A stretch of 64,000 nucleotides of DNA from Bimuria novae-zelandiae CBS 107.79 (taxonomy: Eukaryota; Ascomycota; Dothideomycetes; Pleosporales; Didymosphaeriaceae): assembly GCA_010015655.1 (NCBI GenBank), contig ML976683.1, forward strand, positions 230,722-294,721. The letters are read 5' to 3'. The notes under the pieces are model-generated. The model made no database searches. It was not told where the DNA came from and saw only the letters and a list, made by a program, of their open reading frames with translations. The position numbers and the translations under genes are program-made. Shown here in pieces: positions 1-10,311 of the stretch. Position 1 is the first letter of the stretch. The number at the start of each line of letters is the position of its first letter.

Positions 1-201
1 AGGCAGGACAGGCGCAGACAATATATTGCCTCTAGAGGGGCTCTACAGGCTGAGGAAGGTCGAAGGCTGGCTGCAGAGGCTGAAAGGGTGCTCCAGCAGG
101 TAGAGCAGGAGGACCGTGCAGGACGATCACGAGCACCACCTACATGCAGCAACTGCCATGAGCAAGGCCACAGAAGGACTCAGTGTACCCAGAGATCGTA
201 G
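1..201 (+). CDS. Fot1/pogo-like transposase, C-terminal fragment (5' part outside window)
   Basis: Frame 1 is open from the window edge to a TAG at 199-201. It encodes about 66 residues: an Arg/Glu/Ala-rich probable coiled coil, then a perfect CCHC zinc knuckle (C-x2-C-x4-H-x4-C, CSNCHEQGHRRTQC) just before the stop. A terminal zinc knuckle after a charged helix is also seen in the Fot-like element at 48500-50370 of this window, which supports assignment to the Tc1/mariner-pogo DDE superfamily. The frame has no stop codons and normal base composition, unlike the adjacent AT-rich DNA, so this copy seems younger than, and inserted into, the RIP-damaged gypsy sequence beside it. The catalytic domain is off the window, so activity cannot be judged. 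Confidence 0.7.
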   Translation, partial: RQDRRRQYIASRGALQAEEGRRLAAEAERVLQQVEQEDRAGRSRAPPTCSNCHEQGHRRTQCTQRS

Positions 202-325
202 CTATCATATGAATCTATCTATAGAAAATTTGACCATCACGTTGTTGAGCTATTGTGTAGGAAGCTGCGTCGATTTGGTGGGGTGCGCAGGTTACTGATC
301 CGCGCAGGTTACTGATCCGACACGT
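1..325 (+). mobile_element. 3' end of a Fot-like DNA transposon with doubled subterminal motif
   Basis: After the transposase stop come about 120 bp of untranslated sequence and a terminal inverted repeat ending at 325, followed by TA (326-327), the expected target dinucleotide. Read inward on the minus strand, the end starts ACGTGTC, carries two tandem copies of a 17-bp unit (GGATCAGTAACCTGCGC), then ACCCCACCAAA. The same plan with different repeat units occurs at the other Fot-like ends in this window. The other end lies outside the window. Confidence 0.75.
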
Positions 326-3300
326 TAAAGTCTTTAGCTTACTAAAAGGCTGCGAGCTTGCGCTTATTATAGGTACGCTAGGCGCTTTTCTAAAGTAGCT
401 TAGTAAGTAGCTAAATAATACGCCTATAGTTCTTAAGGAAGGTCTAATAGATGTTATAAAGGTTTAGAAATAACTATATAGCTTTAACTAATATAGGTAC
501 TGGCTAGTTTTATATAGTAATTACTTTTTTTAAGCCGTTCTGAATGCCTTGCGTGCTAATAATATGACTAAAAAACTTTATTTTTATTACCTTAAACTTA
601 CTTTTTTTTATATTAACCAAGAGTCCTATATCGTGGAAACGTCTTAGCACCTAAGTAACATACTCCTTATAATATAGCGGGTCCTCTAAGTATATAAGGA
701 TATCGTCTAGATAGGCTGTATAGAAGTTATTAAGTATTCTATATAGTACTTTATTAATATATCTTTAAAAAGTCGCAGGGCTATTATAAAAGCTAAATAA
801 GAGTATATAATACTTATATTTACTATAGCATGTATAAAAAGTAGTTAGGTCCTTAGTATCCTTATTAAGTTAGATATAATAAAAGGCCTATTATATATTT
901 AGCTTTATAAACACCTTAGCTTTCGCGAGCTACGTAAAAGTCATTTAAATAAGTAAGATAATATAATTTTTTTTATAATTATATTAAGCTTATAATAGTT
1001 AATATAGAATTATTACCCCTCTCTAAACTTTCTAATAAATAGCACTAGCGAGGCATATAAAGCATTACTTAGGTAGTCCTTAATAAGCTATAACTACTTT
1101 AAAGATATAGTATATAGTGGGCTTAACGTTAGCGTATTATCTATAATTAGCTTAATATTATAATCTACGCTATCGTGGTGTAGAAGCAGGACGTCTAAAT
1201 CTTTTTTTAAAAAGTAAGCTATAGTAGCGCCTGCGTAGCCTAAAAATAGTAACTTCTTTATAAGAAGCTAGCAGAGTTCTTTATTTAGGTCTAGTAGGTC
1301 TATTTAGCCTAGCACCTCTCTATAATCTTAAATTAGCTTTTTTATTTTATAAATACTAATATAATAAATAACTATCTCCTTCTAACGTGCGTTAATTATA
1401 AATGTAATAGCTTTTATAGTATTAATTTTTAGGCCTATCTTCGTAAGGTCCTCGCGAGAGATAGGTTTAAGGCAAGTTAGTTATTACTCTTATAATAGTA
1501 GCGCTTAATGGCGGAGCTACTTTTTTATTTTAACTAGGTTCTTTTCGTAGGTGCGACGCTAAGGGGATTGCTGCAATAAGTAGTAGATATACTATATAAT
1601 AGCTACGTCTATAAGCTTATTACGTTAATTAGTATTTACCTAATACTTAGAATTAATTCCTATAGTAGTGCCCCGCGTTAGGAGGATAATATCTTATTTA
1701 TTATTAATTAGTATTATATTTAGCTACTTAAGTATTTACTACTTATAATTAATCTAGATATTAGCTTCCTTAAGAAGCTTGCGGCTAACTATAAGGTTAT
1801 AGTAATTAGTATTATATAGTATAAAGTAGGTAGTAAGGTAATAGCTATCTAATACTATGTTAGCTTAAAAATACTTATTTACTTACTTATTTAGTTAACT
1901 ATTATACTTACTTAGAGGATAGCTTTTATATTTATAATAAATACCTTAAGCCCTTTCTTAATCGTATAGAGATATTTAAGGTAGACTAAGACGTAGCTAC
2001 TTATACTAGTATCAATAAGGTCTTTTAGTTTAATTACGAGGCCGTTAGTTAAGATATAGTAAGGTATAATAAAAGTACTTTTACTAAATAGGATGCTTCG
2101 CATGCTAATAGCTCTAGTAGGTTTTTTTTAAAGAGGAGACTTCCCTTAGAGAGAGTTATTTTTTAATAGCCTACTATAGTAGGTTATCTCCTGCTCCTTA
2201 TCTAGCTTGTCCTTATTATTTAGGCCGTAGTTACTATTCTTTACTTCATTTTATTTAATAGAGCTATGCGGACAGTCGCGGGCGACGTAGCAAAATTTAT
2301 AATAATAATAGTAGGTTAGTAGGCTATTTATTATAGTAAAATAGATTAGTTAAGTTACTATACGTAGTTAGGTTAATTACTATAATAAGAGAGTCTACTA
2401 AGTGTCTACCTACCTTAGTTAATTACGCCTACTATTACTACTATATTAGGCGCTTATAGCGAGCTCTTAGACGAAATTTTATGCTAAGTTAACGTAATTA
2501 TTATAACGCTTATTATACTAATAATAATAAATCCTTATCTAAGTGTTTAGAGCATCTAGAAGCTTTTTATAAAACTTTTTAACTTATTACTTTGCTAAAA
2601 AGTAGCGTTTTTAAGTAAGATAAATAAACTTACCCTAGAATATAATAAAATTAGTAGTATACTTAAAGTAGAGTCTTTAAAAGTTACGTAAGGCGTTAAG
2701 CATTTTATATAAGTTACTATAAGTCTTCTTAAGTTAATTTAGCAGGTACTAGTAGTTAATATTCTAGTTACTATTCTTTAACGTATAAATAAGCGTAAAA
2801 AGGTACTAAAAAGGTACTAATTAGCTACGACTTTAATTTACGTGCGTATATATAAAGTAAAATATTACTTTATTTATCTTACTTATTCTTGCCTTAGTAC
2901 TAGTTATAGTTAGTACGTATTTTATCCTCTACGCTATCTCTCTATTAATTAAAGGTAACGTCCTTACTATCCTTTAGCAGCGGCGGGTTTAAGAAGGAAG
3001 CTAAGTAAGTTTTACTATTACTAGCTATTAAATAATATGTAGCTAATAAAGTAACAGGTGTAAAAAGTAGTATATAAGGAAGAAAGAAGCTATTAAAGTA
3101 ATTAGGCTCTTTCTAGAGTGCTAAAGAGGTGTAAGGGAGGATAAAGAAGTAAGTAATATAAAGTTAGGTTACTAGCGTATATATAAGCGAAAACGGAGTA
3201 ATAGTAGCGCGCTTAGCTAATTAGGCTTCTAGCTTATTTATCTTTTACTACACTTAAGTAAGGGCACTATATAGCTCCTCGCCTTTAGCTAGAGCGTTAG

Positions 3301-3461
3301 TAGTAATTTAGTAGTATATATATAGCTCTTATTACTCTACGCTGCGGAGGAGCATTTAGCTAATTAATTTAACTATAATTACTATAATTTTTATTAAAAG
3401 TACTTAATTGCGTCCTTTAGTATTACCATAATTAGGTTATTGCTTACGAAGATAGGTAGTT
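326..3461 (-). mobile_element. RIP-degraded Ty3/gypsy gag-pol body (truncated)
   Basis: This AT-rich stretch has no open frame of length, but the minus strand translates through stops into a gypsy element. The reverse transcriptase active-site block AYLDDILIY reads at about 691-717. A decayed gag zinc knuckle (the CCHC box before ARDCPHS, two positions mutated) reads at about 2264-2310. Upstream gag-like sequence reaches toward the LTR at 3462-3978. The order LTR-gag-RT on the minus strand is normal for gypsy. The element is cut 3' of the RT motif by the Fot-like transposon ending at 325. Frame breaks are TAA/TAG codons explicable by C-to-T change, the RIP signature. Small ORFs here (for example 1912-2103) are chance. 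Confidence 0.8.
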
Positions 3462-3978
3462 TATTACAAGGGTTCAACGTACCTAAGCCTGTTCCAGGTT
3501 AGGGGAGAATAGGTTAAGGGTAGAGCACCTTGCGGATATTTAGCAGTTCAAAGCTAGTAATAGCTACAAGATTAGTTTAGGAATAATCTAATTCTATAAT
3601 AAACTATAGAATAACTAACTAGGAGATTTACTAATTTGTTATAAGAAATATACTTATAGTATATTAAGTTAACTATAAAGAGTAGGAAAAGTATAGAAAG
3701 TGTCTTAAACTATATACTAATTATCTTATTCCTTAATATCTTAGAATTCTTTTAGTCTCTTAGGAGACTTATTCTTTAGTAGAATATTTTTTAGTTCTCC
3801 TACTAAGCTAGTATATTTCTAGGATTCTATCCTCTTAGTAGGATTCTAATTACGTAACTATTAACTTAATTTTATTTTACTTACTAGCGTGCTAAGTCTT
3901 ATTAGTCTTCCTATATAGTCCCTTACTAACTTATAATTTATAGTAACTATACTACTATAATTCTTCGAAATTATAATA
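3462..3978 (-). repeat. 517-bp gypsy LTR (RIP-mutated copy)
   Basis: This sequence aligns along its whole length with 60777-61293, which has exactly the same length, 517 bp. On the minus strand the better copy begins TGTTAC and ends GTAACA; here the ends are changed to TATTAT and GTAATA by transitions. A purine-rich tract (AAAAGGAGGGATAG on the minus strand, 3979-3992) directly precedes it, as at a 3' LTR, while gag-like sequence follows it, as at a 5' LTR. No 5-bp target duplication is visible. It may be the shared LTR of two tandem elements. Confidence 0.8.
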
Positions 3979-5238
3979 CTATCCCTCCTTTTAAGGCTAT
4001 TACCTTAATACCCTACTATTATATTTTATTATAGGGTTATATTACGCGTCTTATCTAGTGCTAGTCCCTTAAGTACAAAGGTAAGCGCGCCCCTTCCTAG
4101 CGCCTTATTATATCCTCCTCTAGATTTTCCTAGCCTCCTTAACCATGCCTAAAGTAATAAAATAATTATTAAATAAGTCTTATTATTATCGTGCTAATTA
4201 TATTTATATTTAAAGTTTAAAGATGCTAATGCGTTGTAAGCGTTGCGAGGAGAAGAATATCCTAAAGTATTTTATAGATACTGCCACTAGGCAGTATGCT
4301 GCCTGCATCACGGTTCATGTCGAGTGTAGCCTCTAGGTCCCTAAGAAAGAGTGGGAGAAGGTTCAGGCTGCGAAGTGTAAAAAGCGCCTAGTCTTGCTTT
4401 AGGCGGAAGCGGAGGCAGCTCGCTTAAAGTTAAATATTACGTAAATAAAAGAAGAGGAGTAGGCCTTTACTACTTATAATATTTATATAGCTAATATTCT
4501 AGATTAGTTAAAAGAGGAGGCTTTAAAGAGTATAGGTACTACTATTACTTTTAAACTAATGCTATTTATACTTTCTACTAACCTAGGCTAGCTATAGGCT
4601 AATTCTTTCTTATCTTTTAATCTTTTTAACTTTCTTATTAATTTTTCTAAGAATAGTATCCCTTCTTTAGGTGCTACTAATAGTACTTTAATACTAATAA
4701 CTTATAGTTTATAAAGTTTTCTTTTAGCTCTTAGGTATTATATTATTCTAGCTATCCTTTCTATTTTACTAGGTATTTAGGCTAACCTTAAATAACTCTT
4801 AGGTCCCTAATTTCTTAACCTTATACTTATTATCTTTTAAGTCTAACTAGGTTTTAACTAGAGCGTTTAGGGGTGCTAGTTCTAAAAGTAATTTATAAAA
4901 TATAGGATATATCTTTGTACTTAGTAGTAGAAGTAGTTTAGTTATAATAGGTCCCTTAGTTTCTTGTACCTTAAAAGGACCTACTTAGAGGTAATTTAGT
5001 TTATTGCTAGGTCGCTTCATCCTTAGATTTTTTTTATAATAGGAAAACTTTATCCCTTTTTTTAAAGGTTAGTCCTTTAATTCTTTGCTTATTAGCGTTC
5101 TTAGATACTAAAAAAGCCCTTTAAGTAATTCTTTCTTATAAGATATCGTAAAGTTTTTTTAATTTTTTAGGCCTTATATTAGGCTCTTATAGAAACGCTT
5201 TTTATATCTCTTAGGTCTTAATAAGCAATTAGCTTATA
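3979..5238 (-). mobile_element. 3' region of a second gypsy copy: integrase C-terminus to polypurine tract
   Basis: On the minus strand, about 5238-4870 translates with stops into the C-terminal end of a gypsy integrase, including a block like GPFKVQ and a run resembling the usual KIYPIFYKLLLELAP junction. It is followed by about 900 bp containing an ORF on the opposite strand, then a polypurine tract abutting the LTR at 3978. The piece is truncated at 5239 by a Fot-like end. It is the 3' part of an element in the same orientation as the one at 326-3461, giving an internal-LTR-internal arrangement. Confidence 0.7.
4145..4620 (+). pseudogene. Decayed Cys-rich ORF antisense to gypsy pol
   Basis: From the ATG at 4145 one plus-strand frame stays coherent for about 475 bp, broken only by TAA and TAG codons (all derivable from CAA/CAG by C-to-T). 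It contains a Cys/His cluster, CKRCEEKN then about 20 residues later CITVHVEC, followed by a Glu/Ala/Arg-rich helix. GC-rich patches survive in the cluster region. The frame runs opposite to the surrounding gypsy element, between integrase and 3' LTR. I recall similar Cys-cluster proteins annotated as hypothetical in Dothideomycete genomes, but I cannot verify that here. A zinc-binding nucleic-acid protein is possible; function unknown. Confidence 0.5.
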
Positions 5239-7073
5239 ACGTACCTCACGGGCGAGTCGGACACACGGGCGAGTCGGACACTCTGCCAAGACCCCACCAA
5301 AATCTATACTCTACATAATAGTATAGAACGCGCACAAATAGTTATAAGAAATTATAGTAGGCTAATCTACTTAGAATTTACTTTTATAGCTTACTTATAG
5401 GTACGTAAGTTATGTCTAGCCTTGCTATAGTATCTATAGCGCTATTAAGTTAATTTACCTTTATTAGCGTGCACCCTCTTTTTTACCTTTTTTTTATTAC
5501 TACGCGCCGTAAAGTCTTCTAGGGTAGCTAGTTACTAGCTATTAGTAGCTATAAGGACTTTTTTTTACTATAGTTACTTTCTCTTATGCGATTTCTATCG
5601 CGTAGCGGCCTCGTTAGTAGCTTAAAGCTTAGCGATTTATTTTTATGCTAACACTAGCTTGTACGCTACTACTACTACGCCTTTTACTATCTTTTTAAAG
5701 GCCTTAACTAGGCTTATTAGGGAACTATTTAGGTGCCTCTAGATCCTCTCCTTTACTAGCGTCAATTGTGACCTGAATTCTAGGGTGTTGCTAGACGTCT
5801 GCGACTGCCACGTACTAAGCTTACTTAAAGAAATCTAGTCTACTATTATAATTAGACGCCTAACTATAAGCGTACAAAACTAGTAAGTACCTAAAGATAA
5901 TAGAGGAGGATAATTAAGCTATAGATAAGATAGTATAAAGTAAGACACGAAAGAGGAAGTAGCATAATAAACTTAAGGGACTAAGCCTACCTTAGAAGGG
6001 GGTGATATAACGGCCTAACACGCCAGCAAGTCACATAACCTCGCGTACGAGGCGCAACTGCCTTACGCCCTGGTGTGGCTACTCGCGCACCCAGCGCAGT
6101 TACCTTAGATGGATAGTTGTTCCGTTCCGACGAGCGCACAAAAGCGCTGCGAGCCTGTGTACCTACAGTCTCCTCATCTTAGTGTAGCTAAAATAGAGCC
6201 AACTTACCTCATCTACTCTCTCGATGAAGGAGCCCGTGCCCGTCCTCACAAGTAATACCTTAAAGCTTAAGTTGTAATTAACGCTAGTAAAGGAGAGGAT
6301 TTAAAGACACCTAAATAGTTCTTTAATAAATATAATTAAGGTCTTTAATAAAATAATAAAAGGCAGAGTAATAGTAGTATATAAGCTAGTGTTAACGTAA
6401 TAGGAGATTACTAAGGTTTAAGCTACTAATAAGCCTACTACGTGATAGAAATCGAAAAAAAAGTAACTATAGTAAAAAGAAGTCTTTATAGCTACTAATA
6501 GCTAGTAACTAGTTATTATAAAGGACTTTACAGCGTATAGTAATAAAAAAAGAAAATAATAAAAGTACGTACTAATAGAAGTGAATTAACTTAATAGCGC
6601 TATTTGTTGAATGGGCTCCTTTAGCTAGCTACTTATGGGATGAGCACTTAAGTAGCAAGAGTAAGAGTAGTGTACGGTGTGCACAGCGTACGGATGGTAG
6701 GGGTGGGCAATAACATCTGGTTCTTGCTTGTCTTCTTCTTTTGTACGGACGAAAAGGAGAATATGTACATGTTCGCGCACGGCTGTTCGCGCACGGCTGT
6801 CCGCGCACGTGCACGCGCATCCTTCTCGCGCGATAACTAGTATTCCGACCGTAACGCTGCTGCGTACGGACACTATTAATACTATAGTAAGGCTAGATAT
6901 AATTTACGTACGTGTATAAAAGAAGTAAAAGTAAATTTTAAGTAAATTAGCTTACTATAATTTCTTATAATTATTTATATGCATTCTATACTATCGTGTA
7001 AAGTATAGATTTTAGTAAGGTCTTGGCAGAGGGATGCACTCGCTTATATAATACACTTACTTATAAAGTACGT
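5239..7073. mobile_element. Composite of two Fot-like 3' ends in inverted orientation
   Basis: Both outer ends are Fot-like termini next to TA (5237-5238 and 7074-7075). The left end starts ACGTACCTCACGGGCGAGTC, has a doubled 16-bp unit and the CCAAGACCCCACCAAAA box. The right end is a decayed version. The left arm (5239 to about 5820) is the reverse complement of the transposase 3' half, and the right arm (about 6265-7073) is the same half in forward orientation; both match 49800-50370. Between them lies part of an LTR retrotransposon. The right arm also carries a roughly 270-bp insert (about 6605-6880) of normal base composition. No transposase 5' half is present, so this is not an ordinary copy. 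Confidence 0.65.
6003..6250 (+). repeat. Un-RIPped LTR of an LTR retrotransposon fragment
   Basis: A purine run ending AAGGGGG directly precedes TGATATAACGG at 6003, and the segment closes with GTCCTCACA at 6250. This is the polypurine tract followed by a TG...CA LTR. The roughly 180 bp before it (about 5823-6002) would be the 3' internal end of the element. The LTR has ordinary base composition in strong contrast to its surroundings, so it escaped RIP or arrived late. No target duplication was found. The family is not identified. Confidence 0.55.
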
Positions 7074-7078
7074 TACAG

Positions 7079-7260
7079 GTGCACTACTACGCGTTTAGTT
7101 TAAATTAAAGTTTACTAGTAGTAAGGATTATTTTTAAAATAGCTATGTGTGCGCTAATACGTAATTTATTTAAATTAAAATTTTCTAATAGTAAATATTA
7201 TTTTTAAAAATAGTAATACGCGCACTAGTATTTATTTTACTTAATATTAAAATTAGAAAT
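7079..7260. repeat. AT-rich tandem repeat of about 70 bp
   Basis: Units starting near 7079 and 7147 align over their length (shared TTTAAATTAAA and ATTATTTTTAAAA blocks at the same spacing), and a partial third copy follows to about 7260. The array lies directly outside the Fot composite, at the edge of the AT-rich compartment. No coding capacity. Confidence 0.5.
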
Positions 7261-7925
7261 TAATAGCCTTACGTAATTTAAAACTATAACCCTTTTAATA
7301 CTATATAGAAGTTACTTTTTAATTAATAAATGTTAACTAGGACTTAAAACGTAGATATTATTAATACAGTAACTACTTATCGACACGGTCTACACACCCC
7401 ATCTTAGAACCTGCCAAGTCCGGTAAGGTAGAAGCATCAACACGTGATCTGTCCAAAATAGGGAAGCGAGCTGCACTATGACGCTGATCACTGGTGCCAC
7501 TTGCGTGACACGGTATGACGATCACACGCACCGCTAGCAGCCCTTCCATGCGCTCTCGCAGTGGAACAGTTGGTCCAGGCCATTTCACCATGCCACAACG
7601 GCGCCTACGTCATATGCCATTCTGAAAGCCTGGAAGTCGCTATACTTATTTCACCCAAGATTATCTTCCTAACACCCTACATGAATCTATAACACCATCG
7701 CATCCTTGTGCTAATCATTCTCACCTCTTCTGCAATCCCGTACCTGACTGTGCGTAATCGTCATCGCCCTCGGCCCAGCTCGTCACCACGGCAGCTCCGA
7801 AGTTTCAAGTGCCCAACCGCCGCGCAGTTGCCTCTCTTGCTCTCGTGACCGTGCTTTCCGCCATCGAGAAACAGCGCAAGGCGAAAGCAGATCGAGAACA
7901 AGAGAGCGACTTTGCGGCGCAAGAC
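7261..7925. other. AT-rich to gene-block transition and 5' region of DUF1989 gene
   Basis: Base composition changes abruptly at about 7375-7380, marking the start of the gene block. From there to 7925 there is no recognisable coding sequence. A candidate 3' splice site (CCCAG near 7778) followed by an open frame leading into the DUF1989 frame leaves room for a short upstream exon, but no convincing upstream ATG exon was found. Confidence 0.4.
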
Positions 7926-9822
7926 ATGTCGGGCGAACTGCAGACGATTCCTGCGCGGCATGGCGTGGCTACGTTCGTGCCGAGAGGCCGGACCATCAAG
8001 ATCATCAATACGTATGGGAAGCAAGTAGTCAGTACGTGGGCGTTTGGTTTGGCTGCGCCACCGGAGGAGGGTGAAGAAGACGCAGACGAGGAAGCGATCG
8101 AGGGGAAAGTGGATGAGTTAAAAGTGGAACTAAGCGAGAGCGGAGGAAAGGGAGAGAAGGAAGACAAGGGCAACGAAGATGCGGGCGCAAAGGAAGACGT
8201 CACAGAGGCCAAAGACGAAGCTGTAGACGATACTGAGAAAGCTGAACAGCCAGCAGAAGTTGAGTCACAGGACCCCGAGAAGTGCAAAGAAGACACCGAG
8301 GACCCTCCCGAGCAAGCACCCGACACGCCTGAAAATGAACAAACAGCCGGCAAGAAGGCCGACAAGCGGACTTGGTCCTCCTACCTGCCCTCGATTCCTT
8401 ACCGCCCTAAAAACTCAAACCAGGGTCAAAATAAGACTGACGCTCAGACAAAAAAATCTCAGGAGGAAACCTCGTCGAAGAGATGGTCTTCCTATCTATT
8501 GACCGGTAAGGGTTACTCAAGCTATGTGCCCAATCTGCAGATGCCAGACACGCAAGGTGTTGTCAGCGCGTTCAAATCAAGTAACAGCTGGGATCCGAAC
8601 AAGAGCTACGCTGAGCAGCTCTACGACTTCTCGAAGACACCTGTAGGTGCAGGTACCTTGGCTGGTATGTCTCACCGTCCATTGTCCTGCAACACAATAC
8701 ATTTGACTGACTCTGCTCACAGCGGCCAGCGGATCCGGCACCGCCTCCTCCCTCTACGCCGCTTACAGCGCCTATACGAAGCTCAATCCTTCCAAAGCCG
8801 ACCAGCCTCCTATGGAATACCTATCCCTCCCGCATACCCGTGCTGCGACCAACCGCCTCGTACCCGAAATCAACGATACCCTCCTGACCAATCTGCGCAA
8901 TCCCCTCATGACGCTGGTCGAAGATACCTCAACAGGTGCACACGACACGCTGACTGCCGCCTGCGACGCAAACATGTACACAGCGCTTGGCGTAGATAAG
9001 CCCGAGCAACACGGCAGCTGCGCCGAGAATCTCATTCTCGCGCTCAAAGAGCTCAACGAGAAGGCCGGGCTAAAAGGCACGAAGGCGGTTGGTGCGGACA
9101 TCACGGTCAACATTGCGCCTACGCCTCTGCACCTCTTCATGAATACGCCGTTGCGGGTCGACACCAGCGCGCAGTCCGAAGGCTCTGGTGCGAAAGGCGC
9201 AACGATCAACGTGGAAGAGCCTGCGGGCAAGAAGCGGAGCTACGTACGTTTCCGAGCGGAGCGAGATATGGTGGTTGTGCTGAGCGCTTGTCCGAATGAA
9301 GTCGGGCCTCAAAATGGCGGGAAGTGCATGGCGGCTAACTTCATGGTGGAGGAACCTGAAGAGGGCATGTCTGCTTCAACGTCGTCGGTCAAGAAGATGA
9401 AGGGTGTACCGACGAAGTTAAATGGAACGAAGAAAGACATCGGAGGAGTGGAGAAGCCAAAGAGTATGCCGGGGCTAAGAGGTGGACCACAGAAGCCCGC
9501 CGCCGTAAAGAAGTCTGCGGAGAGGGCCGGCGGCGATGATAGTGACGACCCGCCAGAGTCGGCCTTGCCCGAGGACGAAGCGACGCAGAAGAAGGAGGAA
9601 GCAAAACCAGAAGCAGCTCCGAAGCAGGAACCAAAGGTGGAGGACTCGAAGTCTGGGGATGATTCACCTGCTCCCGAGTCTGCAACTACACGGCGTGACG
9701 CTCCGCGGTCAGAGGAAGCTCCAAAGTCAGAGGACGCCACGCCAGCGAAGGCAGCCAAATCCAAGAAGAAGCCCAAGAAGCTTGAACGGCGTAGCGCCAC
9801 CCCAAAGAGTGAAGCGTCGTAA
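7926..9822 (+). CDS. DUF1989 (urea carboxylase-associated) family protein with large acidic insertion
   Basis: Exons 7926-8664 and 8723-9822, joined over a 58-nt GTATGT...CACAG intron, give 612 residues. The frame is also open 117 nt upstream, but without an ATG; the ATG at 7926 gives MSGELQTIPARHG, a natural domain start. The DUF1989 fold is visible in two parts: TIPARHGVATFVPRGRTIKI through VVSTWAF (about residues 8-40), then from about 277 EYLSLPHTRAATNRL, VEDTSTGAHDTL, HGSCAENL and LHLFMNTP to about 450. Between them lie about 230 mostly Glu/Lys/Asp-rich residues, and a Lys/Glu/Ser/Pro tail of about 150 residues follows. Typical family members are much shorter and uninterrupted. The family is tied to urea/amine metabolism and binds metal; the role here is unknown. 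Confidence 0.8.
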
Positions 9823-10311
9823 GCTACCTATGATCCACCTTCGCCCTCTTCTCATGATCATTTTGGCTTCGCGCGCTACTCGAATCTATGGTATATTCCC
9901 ATTGAGAATGTAAAACACGGTTCACAACCGAAAGAGTTCTAGAACGGGGTCGCTCCTGTCGACTTGTCGTTTTCGGATCGCGTCTGTCAAGGCTAAAGTA
10001 ATGCCCTGCTTCCTGGAACGCTCTTCACGATGACGTATGCACGTACGAATTTCGGTTCCGGGTAATGATTATTGGGGCATAGGGTTGTAATATTGATTGT
10101 TGTACTATTATTGGTTTGTTGGGTTCTTTAATGTTCATGTCAGTTGTACCCGCTAGGTAGTGGAAATGCGATTTTCGACGCGTGCAGCCCTCTCTAGTAG
10201 CAAGTTTGTAGTTTATGATAATAACGTTAATAGTGACGATTCCACTCCAGCGAGAATGAGTACCAGATGTTTCATTTCGTAAGAAATCGTTACACGCCCA
10301 CTGGTATCATC
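9823..10311. other. Intergenic, convergent 3' ends
   Basis: The DUF1989 gene (+) and the SWGKR-repeat gene (-) converge here. It presumably holds both 3' untranslated regions and poly(A) sites. I see no gene or repeat. Confidence 0.5.

Noticed and set aside
6625..6919. Small overlapping frames in the composite element
   Set aside because: They fall in the GC-richer insert with short repeats; no domain and all frames similarly open.
7809..7925. Extension of the DUF1989 protein to a start at 7809
   Set aside because: The codon there is GTG. Eukaryotic initiation is expected at ATG, and the first in-frame ATG (7926) sits right before the conserved domain. An upstream exon remains possible but is not shown.
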